Shown in pieces: positions 33,475 to 44,957 of a stretch of DNA of 64,000 nt. A program made the position numbers and the translations under genes. Positions within the stretch are counted from its first letter, which is position 1, and each line of letters opens with the position of its first letter. The stretch is from contig NC_059505.1 in the NCBI RefSeq assembly GCF_914767665.1, positions 30,315,506-30,379,505 of the forward strand, written 5' to 3'. The notes beneath the pieces were generated by a model. It was not told where the DNA came from and ran no database searches. It was given only the letters and a program-made list of their open reading frames with translations. Source of the DNA: Harmonia axyridis (lineage: Eukaryota; Arthropoda; Insecta; Coleoptera; Coccinellidae).

Positions 33475-34255
33475 CTTATTCCATCTCTATTGTAGGCACA
33501 AATGCCTGTTTATTCTTCATAACCTGCCTAGTCTTGATTGACGGTGAGTTTATCGATCCATCTCCTTCGTGTTCTTCCTATACTTCTCCTCCCAATAGGT
33601 GATTCATCAAGTGCTTCTCTTAAAATTCTTTGTTGGTCCATTCGATCTATGTGCTCATTACACTCTTCCTCTCTACCTAATACCCAATCGGTTATGTTAT
33701 CCACCTTACATGATCGTTTATGTTATCACTTGTTCTCTGACTAGTATTGTTTTACCACTGATTCTTCGTGAGAACTTCATTTCTCCTTCCTCCAAGACTC
33801 TTCTGGTTGTCTCTGTATCTGGCGGGGTATTGGCTGTGTATGTCATGATAGGTCTTACAACACTTTTTTTTATAAATTCGTGCCTCAGTCTCAATATGTA
33901 GATATTTATTTTTCCATATTGTGTCATTAAGCAACCAGCCACCTTCAGTGCTTTGTTGGTTTGTTGTCTCACTTCAGACTCAACATCACCGTATCCAGAG
34001 AGCTCTATGCCCAGATATTCAAACTTCATCTCCTGCTGTATTATTTGATCATCGACAACAAGTTTGCACCTGATTGTTGTTTTAGATGTCGTCAAGCTTT
34101 TGGTTCTTGATGCAGAAATCAACATGTTCAGAAACTTGACTACACAGTTAAAAGTAATCTCTGGAGATAGTCTTCATTTTCCTCAACAAGCACAGCATCA
34201 TCGGCGTAACATTGAATTGTGATGTTAACATTGCCCATTTTATATCCTTTCAAGT
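33475..34255 (-). mobile_element. RTE-type LINE, 3' fragment with the catalytic YADD motif
   Basis: On the minus strand the fragment starts with GYKMGNVNITIQCYADDAVL (about 34252-34193), where YADD is the reverse transcriptase active-site motif. After a stop it continues with TTIRCKLVVDDQIIQQEMKF and EYLGIELSGYGDVESEVRQQ (about 34080-33960) and RPIMTYTANTPPDTETTRR, and ends RRTRRRWIDKLTVNQD followed by a GAA-rich tail (33465-33480). Same clade as the insertion at 30788-31521 but a different copy. It lies within the region upstream of the receptor TM3 exon, in the opposite orientation. Broken by stops and frameshifts. Confidence 0.88.
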
Positions 34256-34565
34256 GTTATAATATGACCATAATTATATTAAAATTTGTGTTCCAAAATT
34301 CGAAATGTTTCAATTTCTTTTTCTGCTATATCGATCATAATAGGTTCAATAAATGCTAACTGACAATGAATCTATGGGGGTTATTGAAAAGCTGTGGAAA
34401 AAGCCACCCAATATGGCATAGTATTTTCTGAATGTATAACATAGTCCTTGTAAAGAAAACACCGGCGTCTTTCTCCCATTTAAATTCGAGTCTTTGCTTG
34501 CTCGTTCATTCCTATCCTATAATTCACTTGCAAAATAAAATAATCCTTGAACTTCTTCTTTTCAG

Positions 34566-34675
34566 ATAAGCAATAACTGGATAATGGGTCCTGAAATCTG
34601 TGATTTATGGACGTCGACAGATGTACTTTGCTGCACAGCTTCTATTCTGCATCTTGTGGCAATAGCAGTAGACAG
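34566..34675 (+). CDS. 5-HT1: 5-HT1-type serotonin receptor, TM3 exon
   Basis: An internal exon of a biogenic amine G-protein-coupled receptor. It follows an acceptor (CTTCTTTTCAG) and ends at a donor (GACAG followed by GTGAGC). The 110 bases give 36 codons and two bases of an arginine codon: the first extracellular loop with the tryptophan and the disulfide cysteine (residue 12 of the exon), then TM3 with the aspartate (residue 19, in STDVLCCTAS) that binds the amine group of the ligand, and HLVAIAVD before the DRY motif. The next exon completes the R with A, giving DRYW. The match to insect 5-HT1 (5-HT1A/1B) receptors is close in this block. Expected upstream exon(s) with the N-terminus, TM1 and TM2 were not found in the window; they may lie further 5' or have been missed. 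Confidence 0.93.
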
Positions 34676-34904
34676 GTGAGCATCACACTAATCATCATGT
34701 TCAACTGTATGATGTAGGTCCGTATATTAGGGATTTTCGGATTAACAATTATAAATACAAAAATATTTTGATTCGTAAGTAACGGCTTTCATGATATATC
34801 TGACTATGAAAGTTGAAATGAAGAAATCAAACAAAAAAAACAGGAGAAAAAAGAAAATTATTTCGCACAGCTGCAATTGTCATTATTAGGCTATTGACAG
34901 CCAT

Positions 34905-36300
34905 CGAGACCCTTTACAAAACCCAAAGGTTAGAGTTCGGTGTGCTACCTCGTCTATATGCATCAGATGGTGAACTTTCTGTACCAGTACTGAGACTGAG
35001 CTGGATAATTTTTTGCATCCAGAAATTTGGCAGAGAAAATAATACGAAAATCTCCAACCAATAAATAGCAGTCATTATATTCTTTCGAGATAGAGCAATA
35101 TAAAAAATTATCGACTTCAAACAAGAAAGCATTTTTAGATGTAATCTGAGTTTTAGCAAAGGAAATGTGAACGGCATCATACCTTTCAACGTATGATCCT
35201 AGAGCAAAAACTGTTTCGCCGTATAGGGTGACTGATTTGTGTATCTTTTTAAAGAATAAGCTGACAAATTTATAGTGAAGGGCTTCCTCATATCTAAACA
35301 AAATCCATTCGCTCCTCCAACGGTTAACTACTTCATAATTAAATCCGAAAACAAAAAAATAATAAAAGAACCAAAAAGGAGTAATAAATGTTATTTTCCA
35401 TTATATTGATTCGAAGTAAGAGACCCATTCTAAAAAGAATCTGAAACTGAATGAATAGCTTGGAAACCACCATGAAAATCAAAAATATTCACCAAGTGGT
35501 CAATGGTTTCTTTTACACCTTGACTCTGACATTCACATAGTGTGCTCCCAATATAATGCGATTTGAAGAGTATATTGCAACGACCATGACTAAATTTTCC
35601 TAGGAAGATTGAAACATAGAACTTTCTCTGAAGGATCAACGATAAGACTTTTGTGGAAGACATTACATTACTCCATGCCGAACGCCAAATTTCCTTGTCA
35701 CTTTCATTAGATTGAAGGAAGGTATTAACCCATAAAGGTTTGCGAGACTTGAATCTGGAAGTTCTAGTATCTCAGAGATAGGATTCAATTAGAAATAGGT
35801 TGGGGTAGAATTGAAATGTTCCCAAGATCTCTTGACTGAAACCTGTCTACGAATATGAGGCGGAAGTATTTGTGATAGCACTGGTAACAAATCTAAGAGT
35901 GTATGTATAATAGTTCCACTAATAATTCTCATAGATAGTCCATCACCAATATCTAGACAACAATTTAATTCTCTTAGAAATGTTAAGCTGTTCAACAATT
36001 TTATGAACATGAGCACTATTGAACTAGATAGAACCACAGTATGTAAAGGCATAACAAACCAAAGCCAAAGTTGCTATACGAAGAGTGCTGGCATCAGTAC
36101 CCCATGAAGAAACAGCTAATTTTTGAAGGATATTATTCTTCGACTTCAATTTCAAACGTAAATTTTCCAAGTGGATCATGATATTCAAAGAAGAATCAAG
36201 TTAAACTCCAAGATATTTGGGAGTATAATTATGATTCAAGATGGAATTATTGGAATTCGATTAATGAAGACATTTTACAAATAACTATTGCTACTCAAGA
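34905..36300 (-). mobile_element. Jockey-like LINE fragment
   Basis: The minus-strand translation, broken by stops, contains in order: LENLRLKLKSKNNILQKLAV (about 36175-36110) with SWGTDASTLRIATLALV, the block RIISGTIIHTLLDLLPVLSQ followed by ILPPHIRRQ (about 35935-35850), and CECQSQGVKETIDHLVN (about 35545-35495), the cysteine-histidine cluster near the protein end. All three are characteristic of the region downstream of the reverse transcriptase domain in Jockey-clade LINEs. No intact frame. Inserted antisense in the receptor intron. Confidence 0.85.
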
Positions 36301-36373
36301 TGTGTATTGATCCATTCAGATCATGTTAATTTCGAAGAATGGTTAATAGTAGGGTAATAAAGTTTATACATAA

Positions 36374-36736
36374 ATCAAATTAATTTTACGGCATTCAGAC
36401 AATTTTTCAATTCTGGAAAAAGTACCCCCCCGAGCGGGGCTCGAACCCGCAACCTCCGAATTACTAGTCCGACGCTCTAACCGTTGAGCTATCGAGAAAT
36501 TTGAAGATTCTCCGCAACGAGGAACCACTAATCCCAGATGTGAGTGTTAATATACCTTACGAACTATATATATAATTCGCAAGGGTTACGGAAAGTTGAA
36601 ATTGATGGAAAGAACATAATAATAACGACGTCAGTGATCATAACGATTCACCTAACCTTTCCTCTTTTTCCTACTTTTTCTTTCCTACTTTTTCCAGAAT
36701 TGAAAAATTGTCTGAATGCCGTAAAATTAATTTGAT
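36374..36736. repeat. Element with perfect 51-bp inverted repeats and tRNA-like core
   Basis: The left arm 36374-36424 (starting ATCAAATTAATTTTACGG) and right arm 36686-36736 are perfect inverse copies over 51 bp. The 261 bp between them hold a tRNA-like sequence abutting the left arm, and a pyrimidine-rich stretch with repeated CTACTTTTTC next to the right arm. A 12-bp direct repeat, TTTATACATAAA, occurs at 36363-36374 and 36767-36778 and could be a target duplication of an insertion spanning both. Perfect arm identity points to a recent event. Confidence 0.8.
36427..36498 (-). tRNA. tRNA-Thr(AGU)-like sequence, probably SINE-derived or a pseudogene
   Basis: On the minus strand the 72 bases fold as a cloverleaf: D arm GCTC/GAGC, anticodon loop CTAGTAA (anticodon AGT at 36463-36465) on a 5-bp stem with two G-T pairs, T arm GCGGG/CCCGC with loop TTCGAGC. 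The A box TAGCTCAACGG and B box GGTTCGAGCCC are recognisable. The acceptor stem (TTCTCGA with TCGGGGG) has four G-T pairs, which is poor for a working tRNA. No terminating T-run follows directly; the sequence runs into the inverted-repeat arm. Confidence 0.6.
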
Positions 36737-38426
36737 ATATTATATACAGACATAAACCATTGTTTATTTATACATAAACTCTAGGTGGGTATTTATCTTG
36801 GAACTAATCAATCAGTACTAAATAATTCATTTTCATTGAAGAAGAAACGTTCGAAGATATAGCGTGATGGAAAAATGTTGAGTCTATGAATATCAAAAGA
36901 TATATCCATTTCACATTCATTTCACCTTCCATAATTCTTTAACTGAATATTACAAAATTCAGACATAGTACGCTCATAAGGTACTAAATTCTCTATATTC
37001 TGCCGTTCTTTTCTCCTAAAAAGAACTCGTGAGTTGCTAATTGATTCAGATAAAACATCACCCTTCCTCCTTATGCTAAGTAGCTCCATTATCGGAAACA
37101 CTAAATTTTTAGGATTGGCCTGAGCACTCATAAATTGCGAAAGATGTTCATCGCAGCTCAAAAATCGTTGGTGTTTGAAATCGAGTTATTTACCATATTC
37201 AATTAACGTTATCAGGAACTCCATTTAGGCTTATCAGTTATGCCGTAAATTCTCATTAACCAAATTGGACCACGGGCCAATCAGTGTAAGCTAGCTCATT
37301 TTCACGTTAATCGAATTGCTTCACTCCAATTCAAACTAGCCATTTTTACATGTTTAGAAGCTTATTGTAACGGTTATGTCATTATATGACGTGTTTTATT
37401 GAGATTGAGATTTTTGACGATTGTTTCTGTTCTCGGTATCTCTGTCATGTCAAAGATAATATCTTTACGCATAGTTATTGTAATTGTTATGGTAATTATT
37501 CGTTAGAAAATGGTAAACTTCACTAAAATAAAAGTGAATTTTCAACACCCTCTATCTCAAAAATGAAGGCCTTGCGAACCCATGCTTGTATGAACTTTTC
37601 ACCTTATAAATAACTGAGGAATCGTCCTGTGAAATATCGGACACTTATTACATAACACCCTGTATATTATTAATATAGGATTAACGATAGCCACCTAAGC
37701 GATACTCAAATCAAACAGTTTTCTTGAATCTCATCCATGGAAAATGAAACTTACAATTGAAATGGTTATAATAGCAAACCTGTGTATCATTTTTTCATGT
37801 CATTTATATCTAGTAAATCATGTCATTGAATCATGGAGCACACTTCAATGAAGTTTGAAAATGTTTGAATTGTTTCATCAAAATCAGTGCTCTTTCATGA
37901 ATAGTGAGAGAAATTTAAGGAGAACTCATCGAAGACATTATTCAATTAATCGATTCATTTCTCTTAGTACTGTAAATAAATTCAAAATTTAATTTTCTTC
38001 ACATAGCAATACAAGAGCATCAGGACCAAGTACTGAGATATATATGATACCACTTTCAAATTTATCTACGATACAAGGAATTGTAAGTCGATGAACTGAA
38101 TTCTTCTTAAATTTCGGAATCCACGAATGAGTACCAATTTAGATAAAACAATTGAACAATTTGTCAACGTTGTTGAAACGTATATCTTTCAATGATTATA
38201 TTGTACAATCCCCTGAGCACAAATGACATGCGAAATTTCAAAACATTATACACAGTGTTGCCATCTCAACCTTTCATATTGTAAAACTTTTAAATTTAAC
38301 CTCTTGATTATCTAAGATTATTCAAAAAATATTTCATTAAATGTATATCTGTATGTAGAACCTATCACGTGGCCTACCGACATAAGGAATATTCGTTTGA
38401 AATTAATCAATTGATTTTTGTTTCAG

Positions 38427-39459
38427 ATACTGGGCCGTGACGAATGTAGACTATATGCACACCAGAAACAGTCGAAGAATAGGGACTATGATAGTGATCA
38501 TTTGGGGCATAGCACTCATTGTATCACTAGCTCCTCAGATACCTCAGTTCAAAGATCCCGACTACATCAAAAGAATAGAGGAGAGGAAACAGTGCATCGT
38601 TAGCCAAGACTTAAAATACCAAATCTTCGCAACCAGCTCAACATTCTATGTTCCCCTCTTCATGATCTTCATTCTATACTGGAAAATATTCCAAGCAGCT
38701 CGTAAGCAGATTAGAAAACGAAGAGAACTCAAGGGCGGTGGAAAGTTGGACATCGAAGAAAAAATCAACAACAATAGCAGAGCGCCGAAGAACTTCATAA
38801 TCAAACGCATCCGCATCAGAAGAAGCGCCAAGAAAAACATCTCGGAGTCCCTTGCTTGCTCCTTGGTGACTATGGAAGGCCAGTCTACCACCACGATGGA
38901 GATCGTGGAGGAAGAATGCGAGGAGAAGTCCGAAGACACCACCGCGTTCACTATATCCAAACCTTCCTCGACCCCCAAACAGAACTCTGAGGCACCCCTT
39001 GTCTCCAACAATGTATCGCCTGAGAAGTCCTCCACTACGAACAACGGTTCTGCTAGTCACCAGAGCCATATTAGTGATTTGAGTAGGGTAGAAATCATCA
39101 CTAAAGAAATTGCTCAGTGTCCAACTTCGGTGGACAAACTGCTTCCAACCAAGAGAGAGAAGAAAGAGACGTTGGAAGCTAAAAGAGAGCGGAAAGCCGC
39201 GAAGACTCTAGCCATCATAACTGGCGCTTTTGTAGTTTGTTGGTTGCCTTTTTTCATTTTAGCTTTGGTGTTGCCTCTCTGCAAAGAGAACTGTAATATA
39301 AGTGATTACGTCATGAGCTTCGCTTCGTGGTTAGGTTATTTCAATTCTGCTCTGAATCCTGTCTTGTACACGATTTTCAATCCTGAATTCAGACAGGCAT
39401 TCAAAGTTATACTGTGCGGTGGCAGGAGAAGGGGCAGGAATATGAGGTCTATGAGATAA
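38427..39459 (+). CDS. 5-HT1: 5-HT1-type serotonin receptor, last exon (TM4-TM7)
   Basis: The exon begins after TTTGTTTCAG; its first base completes the arginine of DRY, followed by YWAVTNVDYMHTR. Counting the GTG-coded valine at 38437 as 1: TM4 about 15-35, the disulfide cysteine of loop 2 at 53 (RKQCIVSQD), TM5 about 61-85 (ATSSTFYVPLFMI), a third intracellular loop of about 170 residues rich in Lys, Ser and Thr, TM6 256-280 with CWLPFF at 268, TM7 with NPVLY at 307-311, and a short tail with a cysteine (327) suited to palmitoylation. The stop is 39457-39459. The motifs and the TLAIITGAFVVCWLPFF block match insect 5-HT1 receptors, which couple to Gi and lower cAMP at the plasma membrane of neurons. 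The family has several insect paralogues (5-HT1A, 1B); which one this is cannot be settled here. No premature stop is seen. Confidence 0.95.
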
Positions 39460-40544
39460 AACCTCAGCGAATTATTTAGATTTTAGTAGATTCAATTCAG
39501 CAGATGGAGGAATGATACTGGAGAGAGTTCCGTCAAGCTCAAATTGCCGAAGAAACAAAACTTTCCGATTGGACGAACTTCTGCAGTTCAATAGCTCCCC
39601 CTATCTGCGCCATTCTGAGCGTAAATTCGATCATTTTTTTCTTCTCAGACGACCAACTTTCCTAAACTGCAAAGTTTACATTCGGTCTCTTTGGGAGATG
39701 CCTGATAAAACGTAAAATATGCAAGAGTGGCGATAAGAGGATGGCTGCATTTCGGGCAAAAATCGGAATTTGGATTGGTTAAACTATCAAGGTGGGAGGT
39801 GAGGGACAATTCGGAATTGTGAGGCATGCAGGCGCATAAATTTGGCAACGTAACGTCGTGGCGCAATCGTATTTTTCCGGCATGCAGGGCGATAAAGAAC
39901 TTCAGTTGAAGTTTCGGGATATTTTCGGATAATTTGCAATGTTGAATTGGTGAACTTGAATTCAAATCTGAAATTCATATTCGCGGTGAATTTTGTGAAA
40001 GTATTTTTATACATTCATGGCTCTTCATTGACCCACATGTATTTTTCGGAAGAGGTTTGATAAAGTTTTCCTTTTAAAATTGCTATCTCTATTTAAGATA
40101 CAATCTCTGCTTAGTTAGGTTTTCCGGTCAACACAATTTTCGAGCGCTTATTTGAAAATATGAAGCTTCTTTTTTGCTAGATCTCCATCAACACGGGCAC
40201 AGAAAACAGTAATATATCAGAGATACCATTACTAGTGACTCTTTTACATTATTTTCAAACCAATGACCATTTCTCCTGGAAAATTAAGTTGGGTACACTG
40301 TTATGGCTAATAGTGAGACCTACCGAGTATGCAGCTGAATATTAACAATATCTTCTTCTAGATATATTGGCGCAGACAACAAAGATGAATATAAGTTACT
40401 GTTTGATGTAATTTTCAACTCAATGACCCATTTTATTTAATGAAGATGGCGTACTCTTATGGTCGATAAAAAGACCAACGGAAACATGTTGACAACTTTT
40501 TTTAGGCGCAATTTGAGAATATCGATCTATTATTATTATTTTAC
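39460..40544. other. Receptor 3' flank, presumably including the 3' UTR
   Basis: Directly downstream of the receptor stop. No AATAAA could be pinned as the end of the transcript. Short ORFs on both strands at 39512-40014 overlap and look like shadows. The 3' UTR end is unknown. Confidence 0.35.
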
Positions 40545-41440
40545 TGTATTGGGGTCATTACGGCTCTGTTAGCCTGCCGGGAACTGCGACCAAGTTGATC
40601 TTTTGTTCAACCCTTCCTATTCATACAAACCCATGGAGGCCGTCGATGCTGATAACGAAACCGACGACACCCTTAGGGGCCTTGGCTATTACTTCGTGAG
40701 TATCCAAACTGACTTTCCCATATGAGTGGTTTTTAGGCCAGTCATCTCAGTGCATTTTTACACGAAGTGCTCCTCTGTTTCTACGTTCTTTCCACAGGGT
40801 CTGCAGACCTCCTCTGCTGACTTACCCATGTGTTCCAGAAAGTATTTTCACCTACAGTGTTCTGTCAGCAGTCCCACCATTACCAGAAGCTCAGCTCGTG
40901 ATAGCTTCGGGAGCTTTCTGGTATAGGTCGGTAAAAGCACATACATTTATTTGCCTGAACAAGAGTCGTAGGACTCCTTCAGATGGTTTCTCTATTGTCT
41001 CTCTCCCATCATTGGACCGCTGTCTTGTATTGGTATTTTCTAAGCCCACAGAAGGGCTCATAATCGACAGGTGTCAACCTTGATTCCTTTTTTGCAAGTT
41101 CATCAGCTTTTTCATTTCCTTCAATATCACAATATCCTGGTACCCATAATAGAGTTACTTTAATGCCTTTGGTCAATTGCTTTATTGTATTACGGCACTC
41201 CCATGTCAGTAGAGACCACTGGCTATATGATTCCAGAGACCTCAGTGTGGCTTGGCTGTCCGTAATGATGTAAATATGCACACCTTCCAGGTTTCTTTTG
41301 AGACACCCTAAGAGGGCCCACTTCCCTGAGATCTAGAGATCCTCTGTTTAGGCCCATATGCCCCATCATATCTGAGGATTTTGCTAGGAGTTTTGAGTCT
41401 ATTTGATTCAGTATCGCCATGTGTCCAATTCAGTTTCCCG
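40545..41440 (-). mobile_element. Jockey-like LINE, 3' fragment (RNase H region)
   Basis: The minus strand contains IYIITDSQATLRSLESY, with the RNase H aspartate in TDSQ, then CRNTIKQLTKGIKVTLLWVP and GNEKADELAKKESRLTP (41281-41100). The remaining part to 40545 is frameshifted but parallels the + strand copy at 14190-14960, including the cysteine-histidine region and the end around GFV.IGR. It ends with an ATTATT-rich tail at 40530-40545. Same LINE family as 14190-14960, inserted downstream of and antisense to the receptor. Confidence 0.88.
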
Positions 41441-41804
41441 GACGGAGATTTCCATTAGGGAAATCGATCTGAATTGCATTTGGTTTCATTTGAATCAAAG
41501 AGAATTGAACCTTTCATCGATGGTGATACTAAATGACCATCTTGAAACAACGATTTATTCGTCAAACTATAATCAACGAGTTGATCACTGAAAACTTTTT
41601 GAAACCTGTAGATACACTCTTTTTAGGCCCTCTCCTGATTTTTTGGTAAGCTCTGTGTAAGATCCCCTGCGTTGCCGCGTTTACCGAACAGATCAAGAAG
41701 ATTTCATAGAAATAAACTAAGAACAGTTCTTTTCTAAGAAAGTTTCCTGATAAACACGGTAAATGCGTCAACGCAAAAGGGCATACACAGAGCATACCGA
41801 TAAT

Positions 41805-42297
41805 CAGGGCCGCCGCCAGGATCGGCAAACCGGACATTTTGCCGTAGCGCCAAATTTTAGGGAGCAGTCAGTTAATTAAAGACTTATTTTTCGACACAAA
41901 AATGTTTTCTAAATGGAAATACCAGTCATTGTAGTGAAATAAGAAAATCACTAAGAGCCGTTTTTTTCAAATAGAAATGACACTCTCATAACTATAGTTT
42001 TGAAAATACAAATAGGTACTAAAATGCACCTTCAACAACTACGTCGTCTTTTTACTATAGACTCATATTGCGTCATACTTTTAAACAATGTAGGACGTTT
42101 TTTGATGAAATCGACAAAACGTCCTTTGATAAATTTGACAAGGTGATTTTAAGTTAAAAATACTATTTCATAAGAAATTGAAACGATGCCTGAGAGGAAT
42201 AACAGAGGCTCGTTCAAAGAAAATTCAAATGAATTCGGTAAAGCATTGCGGCGAAATTTTATTTTGCCGGAGCGCCAAATTTCTGGAGGTGGCCCTG
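41805..42297. mobile_element. hAT-type non-autonomous element (MITE)
   Basis: The ends are CAGGGCCGCCGCCAGG on the left and the inverse of CAGGGCCACCTCCAG on the right. The 8-bp flanks CCGATAAT (41797-41804) and TCGATAAT (42298-42305) match at seven positions, the target duplication length of hAT elements. Inner subterminal parts share TTTTGCCG(G/T)AGCGCCAAATTT as a direct repeat. No transposase ORF; 493 bp long. Confidence 0.82.
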
Positions 42298-42305
42298 TCG
42301 ATAAT

Positions 42306-44268
42306 GTACCAACAAATCAGATATAAAAAGACAAGTGTAATTATAACTTTCACATAACCTTGACTGATCAACTCATTTATTGTAAATTCAGTTACATGAA
42401 AATCTCTAAAATGAACTTAAATTGAACCCAGAATGATTTGATCCAGCAAATCCCCACATCAAATGTTTTGTGAAACCTACTATAGGTACTTGATATTTTA
42501 TGATACAGGTAGACCTCACTTTATGAAATGAAATGTCGTCAGAATGCTTCATTTTGAAAAATACCTTTACTTTAGACCTGAGAGATATATTTATTAAGCC
42601 AATATGAGGACTAAATACTACACAAGCCACTATTCCAGATGAGATCAACCTCATTCTTCTAGAACCACGCAATCGTCCTTTGCAATTTTTCTAAATCCAG
42701 GAGCTAGCCGTGGCACACCTTTTACTTTTAGAAGCAAACATTTATTAACCCATTTTAGATAAAAGATACAATGGATATCTATAAAATTAAGAGATATCTG
42801 ATAACTCAAGAGCAAGAACTATAGAAAATATGGTTCAATTCAATTAGGTGCCCTTTTGAAATCGAAATATAATCGAAACCTGAACCTATATTATACATAT
42901 TTCATGAGTATCTGCAATATTCGACTTTTATTATGACGTTCAGGGAATAATTATGAATCATTAGATAATAATGTATATACTGCCTGAAACACTGAACAAA
43001 ACGTGCCCAGTTTAAATTATCCACCCAACTATTCTATTATCTCCGTTTTCAATTCCAATTCATGTGGAAAGCCTTGTTTTGATAATCAGTGGTCTTTTTC
43101 AAATTTATCATAGAGATAATTTTCAATTTACTCGAAACCATTGAGATTGCCAGTAGCATTCACCATCAACATTAAACGAATTTCGCAATAGTATAAGAAC
43201 CAGAAAGAGTTAAATTTCCCAGAAGAACGACAGTTTTATGGAACATTCCACCATTTCTCATACCGTCTCATGCATTTATATCTGAGATTTAATGGGGATA
43301 CACAGAGCTAGGAAATAATATTATTGTCCTGCAGGCATTAAAGCAATAATCACGTATTTTGTTCCGTTACTACCATATACTTCTGTTTTACAGGTTCCTG
43401 CGACTGGAAGCGGTGAATTTTCTGGATAATAAATAGCGGCTGAGATCCCGGAATATAATAGCAGGATTTTGTCATTATCCTTTTATGATTCCTTTTCTTA
43501 TTGTTTCGGTCATTTTCTTGTTTTGAAATTTGATTTCCAGGCAATATAATAAGACTACCATTTTTCCTTCTTCGACAAAGAAGGTATTGTCCCTTCCTGG
43601 AATATGTATAATACTTTTTCAGCAATTGAGTTCATAGAGTAAAGCCTTCATACATCATCATTATCTATCCTTGGTGTTTATATGGAAACTGGAATTATCT
43701 CCATCCGCATCTCATTTTATTAGATCCTCTTTCGTCTTTTGTATCCTGGAGAAGCTTTATTTTTTGTCAGCTATTCATATATTTTGTTGTTTTTAATTCT
43801 TGAAATATCGTCTGTTATCCCTGAACTTAGTTCAAGTTCTTTTATACATTTACTTCCGAAGTAATCTTGAATTAGTATATGTATTGCCCTGGTCTCTACA
43901 GTTTTATCGTTTTGCATCGAGGTGCCTTTTCATCTGAACGACCCCAATATTTTTTCATTAATTCCAACAAATTCTTGTTTATTTCTTCATTATCTCTATG
44001 TACGGTCCTCTTCTATCAGTTTTTCACGGTTTGTCATTTGCTTCCTGTGTGCTTGTAAATACAGGTCTTTATAGGTTCGAAATTGTTTTCGGAAGGTAAG
44101 CTGCTTATCGAGTATAGTTATATGCAATAATTCCATTTCCTTTGTACTTGTATATCAAATTTTTTAGTTAAACGGAGGCTTCTGCCAAATTAGGATTACT
44201 CAGTTCGATTTTGTTATTTTATAATTTTTTGTTTCTCTATCTTCTCTTCGTTCACACCAATATACTGC
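42306..44268. other. Unassigned AT-rich DNA
   Basis: No gene recognised. Minus ORFs at 42406-42672 and 43350-43625 have no domain. Nothing supports an RNA gene or a classified repeat. Confidence 0.25.
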
Positions 44269-44957
44269 ATACTGGGTGACCCATTTTGAAAAATCCACCG
44301 AAATAACTCCTTTGGAAGATCAAAAAATGTTTCAAATGAAACTTTCTTAAATTGATAGCACATTTCACCTGATTAAATATTCAGAAGTTTCCCCATTAGC
44401 AAAGCATCCTCTTTTCAAAACTTCAGATGATATATTAAGCATGAATGAACAAAAAAAAATAATAATCAGAAATAAATAAATAAGGAAAATAATACACAAT
44501 AAATTTTCCTGAAATATCGCACAATTCACATCTATTTGTAGTGCTAAAAATTTCAAAACTCGGCAAGCTGTGCGATTTTGTTATCACGGTGTCAACTCAT
44601 GCATGCGATTGGAAAAAAAAACAGAAAAATAACCTGGTTTCCATTTGAGAAGTACTTGATGACGACCTTAAGCATGAAATACTTCATAAGTCTGAAGAGA
44701 TTTTTATGGATATTTCATTTATTATTTATTTCTTTAATGAAATTTTTATGGAAAAAACAAAATATTTTGCAAAGAAAATAAAATATTTTCTATTCAAAAA
44801 TCTACTAGAGCGTGAAATGGCCTTGAAATCGAACTCCAAGATCACATTGAATATGTCCCCCTGAAAAATAAGAAACTTTCATTTGAAACATTTTTCGATC
44901 CAGCCTCTTCCTAAGGAGTTAATTTAGTTGATCTTTTAAAATGGGTCACCTGTATAT
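44269..44957. repeat. Foldback (MITE-like) element
   Basis: The left arm ACTGGGTGACCCATTTTGAA pairs with the right arm ending AAAATGGGTCACCTGTAT. Further inside, TGTTTCAAATGAAACTTTCT (44329) matches the inverse of AGAAACTTTCATTTGAAACA (44871-44890). The arms are about 100 bp with mismatches and the loop is AT-rich, with a 63-codon minus ORF that has no domain. Confidence 0.78.

Larger units (their letters stand above)
34676..38426 (+). other. Intron of the 5-HT1-type receptor gene
   Basis: Donor GTGAGC at 34676 and acceptor TTTTTGTTTCAG ending at 38426. It interrupts the arginine codon of DRY (phase 2). The intron contains a minus-strand Jockey-like LINE fragment (34905-36300) and the tRNA-like unit with the 51-bp inverted repeat (36374-36736). 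The remainder (36780-38420) is AT-rich and unassigned. Confidence 0.85.

Noticed and set aside
36427..36498. Functional tRNA-Thr gene
   Set aside because: The acceptor stem depends on four G-T pairs, there is no T-run terminator directly downstream, and it abuts a recent inverted repeat; a SINE head or pseudogene is more likely.
38646..39069. Two minus-strand ORFs of 131-132 codons
   Set aside because: They are antisense to the serotonin receptor exon and arise from its open codon pattern.
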